From Chloroflexota bacterium (GTDB lineage: Bacteria > Chloroflexota > UBA11872): a stretch of 64,000 bases of DNA. Below are positions 25,574 through 34,100 of this stretch, one piece after another; position 1 is the first letter of the stretch, and each line of letters opens with the position of its first letter. A program made the position numbers and the translations under genes. Where the stretch lies: assembly GCA_022820025.1 (NCBI GenBank), contig JAJEGF010000035.1, positions 39,935 to 103,934 of the forward strand. Reading direction: 5' to 3'. The notes beneath the pieces were generated by a model. It saw only the letters and a program-made list of their open reading frames with translations, was not told the DNA's origin and did not search any database.

Positions 25574-26332
25574 TCATTCAGTCATTGCCTCCTTGATGGC
25601 GGCGAGCTGGTCGTCGGTGATTCCGGTGTCTCGCAGGTAGCCCTCGACGCCTCCGTACATCCTGTCGAGGTGGTCGAGGGTTATTTGCATGCTGTGAGGA
25701 TGGCAGGCATCGTTCTGATAGTCCCGCCAAGTGTATTCGTCAGGATTCACGTCAGGACTGTCTTTGTAGTAGCGCCTCACCAGAAACTGCGCGGTGAGGC
25801 CATAGTCCTCGATGATGGTCTCGCGAGGAACGCCACAGATATCCAGCACGAACGCGGCAGAGATTCCGGCCCTGTCCTTGCCCGCGTTACAGTGGACGAG
25901 GACGGGTAGACCGCCCGGGCTTGCAAGTATCGAGAATATCTGGTGGAGGATGTGCTTTCTCTGTTCGAGTATGTAGCAGTACGCCCTGCCCCGCCGCTCG
26001 GCAGAGTCCTCGACTCCGTCGATCACCTCCCTGCCCTCGAGGTCCACGTCGCCTGCCATGTTCTGATGGTAGTAGGTGACGGCCTCATTGCCAATGAAGG
26101 GGCTCGTCCTGAATTGCAGGTCGCTGCTGCGGCGCAGGTCGATGATGTTTTGGATGCCGTATTCGAGGAGAGTGTTTACGCCCGCGGGGCTGAGATCCGC
26201 CAGGGTGTCCGACCGTAGGTACTTACCCCAGCGCGTCATCCTGCCGTCGCGGGTCTCGTATCCTCCGAGGTCGCGGACGTTGTATGCGCCCTCGACATCG
26301 AGGGCGCGCACGTGTTCAGTGTGCTTGGTCAT
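25574..26332 (-). CDS. Protein tyrosine/serine phosphatase (Y_phosphatase3 family)
   Basis: About 252 residues from ATG 26332 (GGGGAG upstream); TTG starts at 26407 and 26437 would add residues without family resemblance. The N-terminal NVRDLGGYETRDG is the family's conserved opening, and the P-loop is VLVHCNAGKDRAGI (HCxxGxxR). Members remove phosphate from tyrosine or serine residues or from lipids and small molecules. Its place in a phosphonate-flavoured set suggests action on a small phosphorylated compound, but this is a guess. Two diverged direct repeats flank it, hinting that it was moved or that sequence was lost around it. Confidence 0.84.
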   Translation of the reverse strand: MTKHTEHVRALDVEGAYNVRDLGGYETRDGRMTRWGKYLRSDTLADLSPAGVNTLLEYGIQNIIDLRRSSDLQFRTSPFIGNEAVTYYHQNMAGDVDLEGREVIDGVEDSAERRGRAYCYILEQRKHILHQIFSILASPGGLPVLVHCNAGKDRAGISAAFVLDICGVPRETIIEDYGLTAQFLVRRYYKDSPDVNPDEYTWRDYQNDACHPHSMQITLDHLDRMYGGVEGYLRDTGITDDQLAAIKEAMTE

Positions 26333-26617
26333 GGATGGGTCACTCCCCGTGATCAGCGCAGTCTTCTCCGGCGTACCTTCGACCTTGCGTTTGTTTGAAG
26401 TGGTCAATATTTGGTCTCCCCGGTTGGTGGTGCTCAAAGATAGAGCATATTGTGATCCAGCGTCCTATCGGAACACACCACAACTAGCGCAATAGGCGCC
26501 AACATGGGGAGGCAACATCTGAGGGAGCGCAAGCGCATCAGCGTTTCCCGAAAGGGCGGGGGCAGTCGCACACCATTGCTGAGGAAGTTCGAGCCTCGGC
26601 AGGTCTCAGCTATGAAC
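26333..26617. other. Intergenic segment upstream of the phosphatase
   Basis: No convincing gene. It contains alternative 5' starts for the phosphatase (26407, 26437) and unassigned sequence up to the second direct repeat. No terminator is seen. Confidence 0.4.
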
Positions 26618-26674
26618 ATGTGGGCCGTGTAAGACTAAAGTGCGAACGTTTCGGTGGCAGGTTTCTATGTGAGG
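26618..26674 (+). repeat. Diverged direct repeat, copy 2 (IS-end-like)
   Basis: CCGTGTAAGACTAAAGTGCG followed by AACGTTTCGGTGGCAGGTTT and CTATGTGAGGA matches copy 1 at 25450-25506 at most positions and runs in the same direction. It lies just downstream of the MetE-like gene's stop. Confidence 0.65.
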
Positions 26675-26700
26675 ACTGCGCGTTCCGGCAGTGTGCAGAG

Positions 26701-27771
26701 CTACCGAAATTCCTCCCTGAGCATCTCAGCCGCCAGGGACTCATTCTTGAGCTTCAAGTACGCCTCGTCGAGCGGGATATCGGCGGCGCTACCCGGCGCG
26801 AAACCGCAGTCGGGGTGCAGCAGTAACCGTTCAGGCGCGACGTATTGGGCGGCCTGCCTGACGCGGGCGGCAATCTCGTCTGGCGTGTCGATGTGGCTGC
26901 TGCGGCAGTCGACGCATCCCAGACCGATATCGAAGCGTTCTGGTAAGTCGCGCAATACGGCGAAGTCGCCCGCCGCCGGTATCGCAAACTCCAACATGAG
27001 AATATCGACCTTGAGACGGGCCAGGGCTGGAAGAATCGGCTCGTATCCACCCTCGCCGACCCATCCTGCGCGACCCTTATTGCGCCGACACAGGTGGACC
27101 GCCAACCGGACTCCGTCTACTCCCGTGACGACGCGGTTCAGTAAGTCGACGCAGTAGGCCAACTCGGCCTGCGGATCGTCGTAGCCCGCCCGCACCTTCG
27201 GGTCCACGAACAGGCACAGGTGAGGGTCGTCAAATTGCGCTATCGCTACCCCTTCGTCGCGTAGGGCTTCCAGCTCTTGCCGAAGCACGGGCACGAGCGC
27301 CTCGGTGAAGTCACGTCGAGTGGGATACGCGGCGCTTGACAGTTCGGGGTCCCACATCCGCTCACCTAACAGGTATGGCGATGGTATGGCGACCTTGACA
27401 TCGCGTCCCGTATGCAGTTTGAGAAACCGTGCCTCCCTCGCGAGCAGGCCGGGGTTTACGACGTCGATTTTCGAAGTGACGACGTGCCACGTCTGGCGCT
27501 GTCCCAGGACGTCCTTGATGGACAGATCGAACCCGCGGCAGATATCCGCAATCACCCCGATATATGACTTTCTACGCCATTCCCCGTCGGAAATGATGTC
27601 GATGCCGGCAAGCTCCTGCATCTGCGCGACGTATGGTATGGCGGAGTCCATCATCCGCCGAAAATCGCCCGAAGTGCCGCCCCCTTCGACCTGTGATTCG
27701 ATCAGGTCTCGCACGTATTGAGGTCGCGGCATGGAGCCGACGACGGTGGTTGGGAACAGGCCTCGTTCCAT
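26701..27771 (-). CDS. MetE C-terminal-like zinc methyltransferase / CoM transferase-type protein
   Basis: About 356 residues from ATG 27771, eight bases after the stop of the nucleotidyltransferase gene. It begins PTTVVGSMPRPQ and contains DGEWRRKSYI, the UROD/MetE superfamily opening. The zinc site is complete: H and C in LAVHLCRRN, Glu in LMLEFA and Cys in LHPDCGF. These enzymes activate a thiol as zinc thiolate and transfer an alkyl group, as in cobalamin-independent methionine synthase and epoxyalkane:coenzyme M transferase. It lacks the N-terminal MetE half, so it is a core-type protein whose alkyl donor and thiol acceptor are unknown. Confidence 0.8.
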   Translation of the reverse strand: MERGLFPTTVVGSMPRPQYVRDLIESQVEGGGTSGDFRRMMDSAIPYVAQMQELAGIDIISDGEWRRKSYIGVIADICRGFDLSIKDVLGQRQTWHVVTSKIDVVNPGLLAREARFLKLHTGRDVKVAIPSPYLLGERMWDPELSSAAYPTRRDFTEALVPVLRQELEALRDEGVAIAQFDDPHLCLFVDPKVRAGYDDPQAELAYCVDLLNRVVTGVDGVRLAVHLCRRNKGRAGWVGEGGYEPILPALARLKVDILMLEFAIPAAGDFAVLRDLPERFDIGLGCVDCRSSHIDTPDEIAARVRQAAQYVAPERLLLHPDCGFAPGSAADIPLDEAYLKLKNESLAAEMLREEFR

Positions 27772-27778
27772 GTGGCTT

Positions 27779-28600
27779 TCAGGCAAGATGTCGTGCGTTT
27801 TCTCTGCTCGTGGTCAGGCGTGGCTCAGGTACAGGTTTGTTCGCGAACCGCATCCAGTCGGCGGTGGCTAGGTGGTAGTCCTGGATGGTGTCCACCTCAT
27901 GGTAGTCACCGGGTACGGCGACGCAGTGCACCGGGATTCCTTCTCTGATCATCCGGTCGAGTAGAAGAATCACATACGCCATACGGAAGGGCCTGCCATC
28001 GGCGATGACTTCCTCATCGCCAAGTTCGGCGTGGAGTTCGTCGTAAAATTGCAGGAACTGAGAAGCGCCCTCGGCCGTCATCTTGAGAACGCCCGAATAC
28101 TCTCCGGACGCCTCGTGCGGCTTGATCGTCCGTGAGACCTCGACCACGCGGGCGCCGTCCGCGAGAATTTTCTCGGCGTCCGACTCCGGGTGCATACTCC
28201 GAAACGCATACCGTTCACGCCAACGAGTGTCCATGACGAGCGTGATGTCGTGTGGCGAATCCTGGAGCGCCTTCACGGCGCCGCCGCGGTACAGCGTATC
28301 GGTGTATGTCGCATAGAAGCCGCGGGCCATGTGTTCACGAGCACAGACGAGGGAAGCGAGGATGTTTGTCGTGGCCCAGGCGGGATTTTCCACATAAGTG
28401 AGATTCGGGTAGGCGTCCCGAACCACGTCCATCAGGTACCCGCCTACGAAGACAAACCGGTCCAGACCATTCTGTCGAAACGCACGTAGCGTCCAATCCA
28501 GAATTCTGGCGCCCGCTATTTCAGTAAAGCACTTTGGTTGCGACGCGGTGAAGGGCATAAGGCGTGCGCCCCGTCCGGCCCCGAGGAGGATGACCTTCAT
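27779..28600 (-). CDS. Sugar/phospho-compound nucleotidyltransferase (PntC/LicC-like)
   Basis: 273 residues. The NTP-transferase signature is MKVILLGAGRGARLMPFTAS and the substrate loop QPKCFTEIAGARILDWTL, with YTDTLYRGG supplying the metal Asp. The PKC and N-terminal pattern resembles CTP:phosphocholine and CTP:2-aminoethylphosphonate cytidylyltransferases more than glucose-1-phosphate thymidylyltransferases. It activates a phosphorylated or phosphonate headgroup as a nucleotide conjugate. It is the first gene of the minus-strand set running to the PhnX-like hydrolase, and a degraded tRNA-Ala lies 75 bases upstream. The specific substrate is not readable. Confidence 0.8.
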   Translation of the reverse strand: MKVILLGAGRGARLMPFTASQPKCFTEIAGARILDWTLRAFRQNGLDRFVFVGGYLMDVVRDAYPNLTYVENPAWATTNILASLVCAREHMARGFYATYTDTLYRGGAVKALQDSPHDITLVMDTRWRERYAFRSMHPESDAEKILADGARVVEVSRTIKPHEASGEYSGVLKMTAEGASQFLQFYDELHAELGDEEVIADGRPFRMAYVILLLDRMIREGIPVHCVAVPGDYHEVDTIQDYHLATADWMRFANKPVPEPRLTTSRENARHLA

Positions 28601-28675
28601 GCCTCTGCGTTGCTACGTCGTGCCAGCTCCCGCTCAGACTACCGCGCCCAACCTGCGAACCGCCGTGGAGGGTGG

Positions 28676-28751
28676 TGGTGGACTGCACGGGATCCGAACC
28701 CACGGCTTCCGCAACGCGAGTGCGGCGCCCTTCCGACTGAGCTATCGGCCC
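28676..28751 (-). tRNA. tRNA-Ala(CGC), diverged copy, possible pseudogene
   Basis: The minus strand has D-arm GCTC..GGGC, anticodon arm CCGCA-CTCGCGT-TGCGG (anticodon CGC), T-loop TTCGGAT and encoded CCA. The acceptor stem GGGCCGA/GCAGTCC has two mismatches and the T-stem two wobble pairs, whereas the copy at 35776 is fully paired. It may be non-functional. Confidence 0.6.
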
Positions 28752-28801
28752 TCAGGCACGTTCCGCTCATCTCCCCCTGAACCACCGCGATCACCCGTCC
28801 C

Positions 28802-28837
28802 ACATGAGGGGTGACATGGGGGGTGACATGGGGGCAA
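28802..28837 (+). repeat. Three 12-bp tandem repeats
   Basis: ACATGAGGGGTG, ACATGGGGGGTG and ACATGGGGGCAA follow one another. They lie just outside the diverged tRNA-Ala. Confidence 0.7.
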
Positions 28838-29095
28838 GTGAGGGCAATGGCCGCTGCTTGGCGATGCAACGTCACCGTCAGCCAGCCGGGCGAAGCCTGA
28901 ATGGTCGGATCAGGTCGCCGAGCTCCTCGACACCAAGTACCCACGCTCGCCGAACGAGACGTTTGCACAACGCCACTCGTTCCCCCAGCCGCACCCCTTC
29001 TTTCTTCCTCTCCCTTCGCCCTTCGCTTCTCGACCTCATTTCTCACCCCTCTGCCCTGTGCCCTCTCCCCATCCGCCTTGCGTAACCATCGTGTC

Positions 29096-29476
29096 ATGGC
29101 AACCCTCCGCAAGCTGATAGAGTCAGTCTTGGAGAGGGCTGCTCTGGACGGGGGTGTTATGAGGGACTCCGAACCCACGGCGTCCGCGCAACCGAATAGG
29201 CCTTCCACGCCCCCGGATCGCCCGAAAGAAGAGACGGCCCGCCTGGGTGACGCGATATACCAGCGGGAGATTCGTGCGCAGGTCGAGGCCGACCACGACG
29301 GCGAAGTCGTGGCCATCGACGTCGAGACTGGCGCCTGGGCTATCGGCGACAATGTGATTGCCGCCACGGACCGCCTCTGGATCAAGCACCCGGCTGCCCA
29401 TGACATCTGGTGCCTGCGCGTCGGGCACCGGGCGCTACATCACTTTGGGGGGCGTCCCCTGCGGAGGGCTGGGTGA
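29096..29476 (+). CDS. Small protein paired with retropepsin-like protease
   Basis: 126 residues from ATG 29096; ATG 29159, preceded by a G-rich stretch, is an alternative start. The conserved part is the C-terminal half, GDAIYQREIRAQVEADHDGE, VVAIDVETGAWAIGD and WCLRVGHRALHHFGG, a family that commonly sits immediately upstream of a clan-AA aspartic protease, as here. The function is unknown; a small toxin-antitoxin-like or housekeeping pair is possible. The stop overlaps the next start by four bases (GTGA). Part of the 5' coding region (29161-29196) is tRNA-like on the other strand, suggesting that the N-terminus was captured from a recombined tRNA. Confidence 0.65.
   Translation: MATLRKLIESVLERAALDGGVMRDSEPTASAQPNRPSTPPDRPKEETARLGDAIYQREIRAQVEADHDGEVVAIDVETGAWAIGDNVIAATDRLWIKHPAAHDIWCLRVGHRALHHFGGRPLRRAG
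29161..29196 (-). pseudogene. tRNA-Ala 3'-half remnant
   Basis: On the minus strand TTGCGCGGACGCCGTGGGTT followed by CGGAGTCCC resembles the anticodon-stem end, variable loop and T-arm of the tRNA-Ala copy at 28676 (TTGCGGAAGCCGTGGGTTCG). It lies within a putative coding region on the other strand. Confidence 0.45.
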
Positions 29477-29844
29477 TCGAGGGCGTGGTCAACGCCGCCT
29501 ATGAGCCCATAGTGACCCTTCGCATCCAAGGCCCATCCGGACAGGAACGTGAGATTGAAGCCGTAATAGACACCGGCTTCACCGGATTCCTGACCATGCC
29601 CCCGGCCTTGGCGGCCGACTTGGGACTTCGCTATCGAGGCAGAGGTTGGGCCACCCTCGCCGATGGCGGTGAAGTGCCCTTTGATGTCTACGATGTCACG
29701 GTGCTCTGGGACGGACGGCCGATACGCGTCGAGGCGGACGCCGCCGACACCACGCCCCTCGTAGGCATGCGACTGCTGGACACCCACGACTTGTACATCC
29801 AGGTCCAGAACGGCGGCCGCGTCGTCATACAAGCCAGGCACTAG
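29473..29844 (+). CDS. Clan AA aspartic protease (retropepsin-like)
   Basis: About 123 residues from GTG 29473, overlapping the preceding gene by four bases. It contains the single-domain aspartic protease motif IEAVIDTGFTGFLTMP (catalytic DTG), a flap-like ATLADGGEVPFDVY and the second hydrophobic-Gly motif PLVGMRLLD. Such small bacterial retropepsin-like proteins dimerise to form an active site. The target is unknown. It is co-transcribed with the upstream small protein, a pairing seen in many bacteria. Confidence 0.83.
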   Translation: MIEGVVNAAYEPIVTLRIQGPSGQEREIEAVIDTGFTGFLTMPPALAADLGLRYRGRGWATLADGGEVPFDVYDVTVLWDGRPIRVEADAADTTPLVGMRLLDTHDLYIQVQNGGRVVIQARH

Positions 29845-30023
29845 CCCGGCTCTCGCCTTTCCGCCATTTCCGCCTCGGCGTCCTTGCCTCGTCGCGAGTT
29901 GCCTGGCCGGGGCCTGGTTCACACGTCGCCAGGGGCTGGCGCCCGACGGAGCAGGGGAGCCGGGTCTTGACATTCAGGTCCAGACCCAGCCTCAAGGTGA
30001 AGGTTCTCGTCCTTAGTCAAGGC

Positions 30024-30131
30024 TGGTGGCCCAAATCGGATTCGAACCCACCACCTCCGCAATGCGAGTGCGCCGACCTTCCGAGGCTTCGCGGACCAGT
30101 TTTGGCGATAGACTGAGCCACTGAATCCTAC
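30024..30131 (-). pseudogene. tRNA-Ala(CGC) remnant with insertion in D-loop
   Basis: The 3' part is well kept: GCACTCGCATTGCGGAGG (anticodon CGC), TGGTGGGTTCGAATCC and encoded CCA. The D-loop is interrupted by about 27 extra bases between CTCAGTC and CGGAAGG, and the 5' acceptor GGATTCA no longer pairs with the 3' strand. It is therefore a dead copy. Confidence 0.65.
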
Positions 30132-30825
30132 TTGGACGATAGGTCATGCCAAGTTCGAGGTGCGGCTTGACATGCTGTCAAATGACGCGCGCACGTGTTG
30201 CGTCGGAGAGGAGGACCGCAAGAAACCTAAAGGTAACCCTCACTGTTCCTTGACCACTCTAGGTCCAGAACCGCCACCACGCTCGGGCAGGCCCCAAGCG
30301 CCTTCCCTGAGAGGCCTCCAGACTATTGCGGTTCAACACTGTTCTGTTGCCGCTACTGGCATCTTCGTCGATCAAGGTGAATGGGACATCCTTCCAGTCA
30401 AAGCCGCGCCTACCGACAAAATCCCGAGGTTCCCAGACGACTATCCTGCTGCCGTCATCGGCCCAGCCGAAGGACACCTCACCTACGATTCAGACGTAGG
30501 CGGACTCCCTGAGTGCACCTAAGAGGCGGGCCTTGACTCGGTCATGTCGCTTCTCCGCGTAGCCGACTCAGGTTGCTCTCTTGCACCAGATTGGTGAAGC
30601 GCCGGCAGTACTCTCCATCAGAATGCCGGCTAGGACTTCTGATGAAAGGGCTAGTCAGTCGTCGGGTAGCCGTTCTGCGTGAGTCCGTTTCATAACCTCA
30701 GCCAGATACAGGCGATACAAGTGGCCCGTCAGGCCGCATCGAATATCCTGCACCCAGCTTTGCAGACGTTGGCGTAGCTATTCAGCGTGGGCGGGTAACG
30801 CATAGCGTTCATAGACTCGCACGGA
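30132..30825. other. Gene-poor segment with a decayed ORF
   Basis: No recognised gene. A minus-strand frame (30259-30477, about 72 residues, including VSFGWADDGSRIVVWEPRDF) reads like protein and continues upstream past a single in-frame stop, so it may be a decayed gene; no family is recognised. Confidence 0.4.
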
Positions 30826-31086
30826 ATGCGTCAGGAAAGAGCATACATCCATGACGATAAAACTAGTCTCCATGAGCGGCTACCCGATTTGAACAAGGAG
30901 ATTGCGAAGCGTCTGGGCAACCCGTGCATACGGCTAGATTCATTGATCATCTCAGCAACCAAATACGAGAACTTGTGGAAACACTATGGTGTGACTTCAG
31001 CTAGGGATGACTTCGCAGCCAAGCACTCTTTGTGTCTAGAGCCCGGACAGTTCCCGGATTACATAGAGCAAAGCCTTCGGGATTGA
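30826..31086 (+). CDS. Hypothetical protein
   Basis: 86 residues (MRQERAYIHDDKTSLHERLP...). No family recognised. Composition is polar, with a predicted helical N-terminal half, and no membrane segment or signal peptide. Base composition is visibly more A+T-rich than the surroundings. It ends about 44 bases from the stop of the convergent sacsin-like gene. It may be a small accessory gene of that locus or chance. Confidence 0.3.
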   Translation: MRQERAYIHDDKTSLHERLPDLNKEIAKRLGNPCIRLDSLIISATKYENLWKHYGVTSARDDFAAKHSLCLEPGQFPDYIEQSLRD

Positions 31087-31129
31087 TGCTACTTTCCTGA
31101 GACGTTTGTTTCCCTTTCCTCGCTCGCTC

Positions 31130-34100
31130 CTAATCGTCCCCCTGTGCAAAGTCATACGTCAGGCTCGTAGCGCTGCGGACGCCCGACAAGGTGATGGAGC
31201 CACTTGACGTCGGTAGTAGCTGGCGTAGAGGATCGACGATGATCCTTGCTTTAGGCTGGGCATCGACGCCCTCAATGCCAGAGATGACGACTATAAAGAA
31301 ACTAGGTGTCGTGCGAGCCCGCTTCACCTCGGCAGCAGTCATGGAAACATAGTCTGGTTCTGCCCCAGCACTGACCTTCAACTCGTAGAAGTTCTTGAGC
31401 TTGTCGATCGCGTCGGCACCGACACCATGCTGCGCTCGGATGTCGGCAATCTCCTCTACGTCACTGCTGAACAACTTACGAAGCAACTCCAGCCCAACAC
31501 TCTCCTTTTCCAAGTCCGTGTAGAGACGGATTGGGCTCTTGCCGCGGGGACCGCGACCACTTGGCTTTGGTTCGACGAGTTTCCTGTCACCAGGAGTCTT
31601 ACGTGGAGTGCGTTGTTCGGAGCCTTCTAGGCGACCTTTGGGATCGACAACATTGAGGGCCTCTGGGTTCACTAGGACCCGGGTGGCTTCCAAACTTGAC
31701 GGTGGCTGCCGATTCTTCTGTCCCCCCGATGGCCCGGACTGCGTTCCGCCGAGTCCACGAGAGCGGTCTTGGCCTTGTTGTGCAGCAGCAATTCGCTTTC
31801 GAATCTCAATTGTTCGCGCCGCGATTTGTGACTCCATTTTGTCCTGCTCGCGCTTGGAGCGCTGCTCAGCTAGCTCGATATACCGAGCTTGACGTCCAGA
31901 CTCCGCTCGGTCACAAGCCGCCCTCCATGCGAGCGCAACTTGCCTAGAATCCCCCTCAAACAGAGTTGCGATGGCCCGACCACCTGAATCCACGCGAGAT
32001 AGCTGCTCGGGACTCTGAACGAACACTATGCCTCGGTCACTATCGACCTTTGCCATCACTTCGCATCGGTGAGAGACATCTGCACCGCCGCTATTCGCGC
32101 TTACCTCAAGCAAGAGTGACGGGTGAACATGTACCTTGAAACCTTGGAGGAGATGCCAGGGTACGCCCATTGTCTTTGCGAGCAAGGGATCGTTGCGCGC
32201 AAGGTCTTCTTGAAGGTGGTGAACAGATAACTCGAAGAGTTCCGACAGGTCTTCCTGTTCGGCGGCCTTGTCAGGCTCGACCACTCTGGCAGACGTAGTT
32301 GGAATCTCCTCAACGCGCAGAGGATTGAGCAAGGAGCTAAACTGATGAAGCTCTCCACCCGGTTCCCACAGAGGAATCTTGTTTCGGAGGCCCGCAGCCA
32401 GAATCGGATCTCCAGTTGCGTACACGGGACGGACACGCATCCAACTTCTGCTCGTCCACAACGGAAGTCTCCGAAACTTTGCGCGGACACGTGGGGTGAC
32501 ACCGGTTTCTACGTGGAGTGCGAGTGTTCGCATTGTTTGGAGCAGGACGGCCTCATCATTAGGTCCGGGTGCGCTACGCTTCCGGGCAACTGCTCGAATA
32601 ACGTCAATGCAGTCGTCCAGGGATGGCTCCCGTAGCCTGAGCGATCTCCAGAGTGAGTCTGTATCGACGATCGATGGAGCGAAAGCTTTGTATCTGCCGA
32701 AGATCGGAGGCCCGGCGAGAACGCCTTGGGGAGGCAGCCAGCCCAAGTCGGTGAATATGAGGCCATTGCCGTGCCGAAAATCACGGCGAAGTTGCTCCAC
32801 ACCAATGCCGGAACGCCCGCCAGGCGACATAACTGATTGGGCAAGAGCTTTGTATAGGACGGCAGTCTCTCGCTTGACTTCCTCGAAAGTCCATTGGCCT
32901 TCGTTCTCTGTGTCTCGCAAACCCTTGAGCCGAGTGACCAGTTCGGAACGGCTGGGATCGCCGGTAACGCCGAGTGCCTCCAAGACAGGGCGCCAGTTCG
33001 GGCTGTAGAGGCTTGGATGGAGGTAGTCTGGGGAGTCTTGGCCGTATATTGCTACATTACCGGGGGTCCTGACGCGCAGCTCACGCGGTCGCCTGGGCGT
33101 CCCGCTTTCGTCATCAAGCCACACGGCATCGCTCGCTACCAAGAGCCAGTAGGCGGGCATTCGCCCTCTATCTTGCCAGCCGTAGTTGTCATGTGCAGCT
33201 TCCACTTCTGAGAATTCACTATAGAGTCGGTCCCACGCTCGACCGAATGTAGCGAGAAGTGCACCTGCGCGCTTCCTTCTCGCCTTCTTCAGACGCATCC
33301 GAGAGATATCTTGGATAACATCCGCCAGGGTTGGGCAATCTCGGTCTTGAAGCGAGTAGGTGGCTCCTCGATCTCGCATTGTTTGGTTGCGGACGCGAGG
33401 GCCACCTGCGATAGAGGCAGGTAAGCCACGCCGAGGGTCGCTGACGTAGCGTCGCTCCAGCATGGGATGTAAGCGTAGTCGTGGTGCAGCCTCAGCTCCG
33501 AGAAGTCGCAGGAAACGTTGCGCTCCGATCCCCTGTCGACCAGAGGGGGAACGGAGTACCTTCGCATATCGATTGCTCATCCAAGTGATTCCTATGGATT
33601 CACTGGCTGCGATGGGAAAGCTGTCTGGTTCCCGATTGATCGCTCGTGGCAGATATGCGTCCGATGGACGCGCGGTGGTGGTCATGCGTTGCCGTCTGCG
33701 GCCCTTCGCAACATAGCTATATGCTTCAAGTTCTACGGCTCGACCAATGTCAGGGCCAAGGTCTCGCAGGTCCTCAAGATCCATGCCCTCGAACGCCTCC
33801 CGAAGTGCCTCAACTTGCTGGTCCGTTAGAGGAGTCGAAATCCGACGTCCAGCCTTACCGGCCGTGGCCAGTCGCCGAACTACGTCACGGTTGTCGGAGA
33901 CTTCAAGTAGCGCCCCGCAAGATCGAAGCCACTTGAGGACAGTCTCTGCCGCCTTTTGCCCACCGAGGTGTTCGGAGTGAAGTAGCGTGACGACACCGAG
34001 CTGCTCCGCTAACGGGGTGGTTTCTGCTGCAACTGCCGTGGGGGAATCGCCGACTGGCGGAACCACGTGTCGTCCGTCCTGGGCAACTATGCACGGAAGC

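Larger units (their letters stand above)
28601..29095. other. Intergenic region with tRNA-Ala copy and tandem repeat
   Basis: No protein gene is supported. It holds the diverged tRNA-Ala (28676-28751), a 12-base tandem repeat, and a pyrimidine-rich tract (about 28975-29070) similar to those at 19.1 and 35.9 kb. Confidence 0.5.

Noticed and set aside
30160..30522. 120-codon plus-strand frame in the island
   Set aside because: No family, poor codon use and the opposite strand shows a better protein-like frame.
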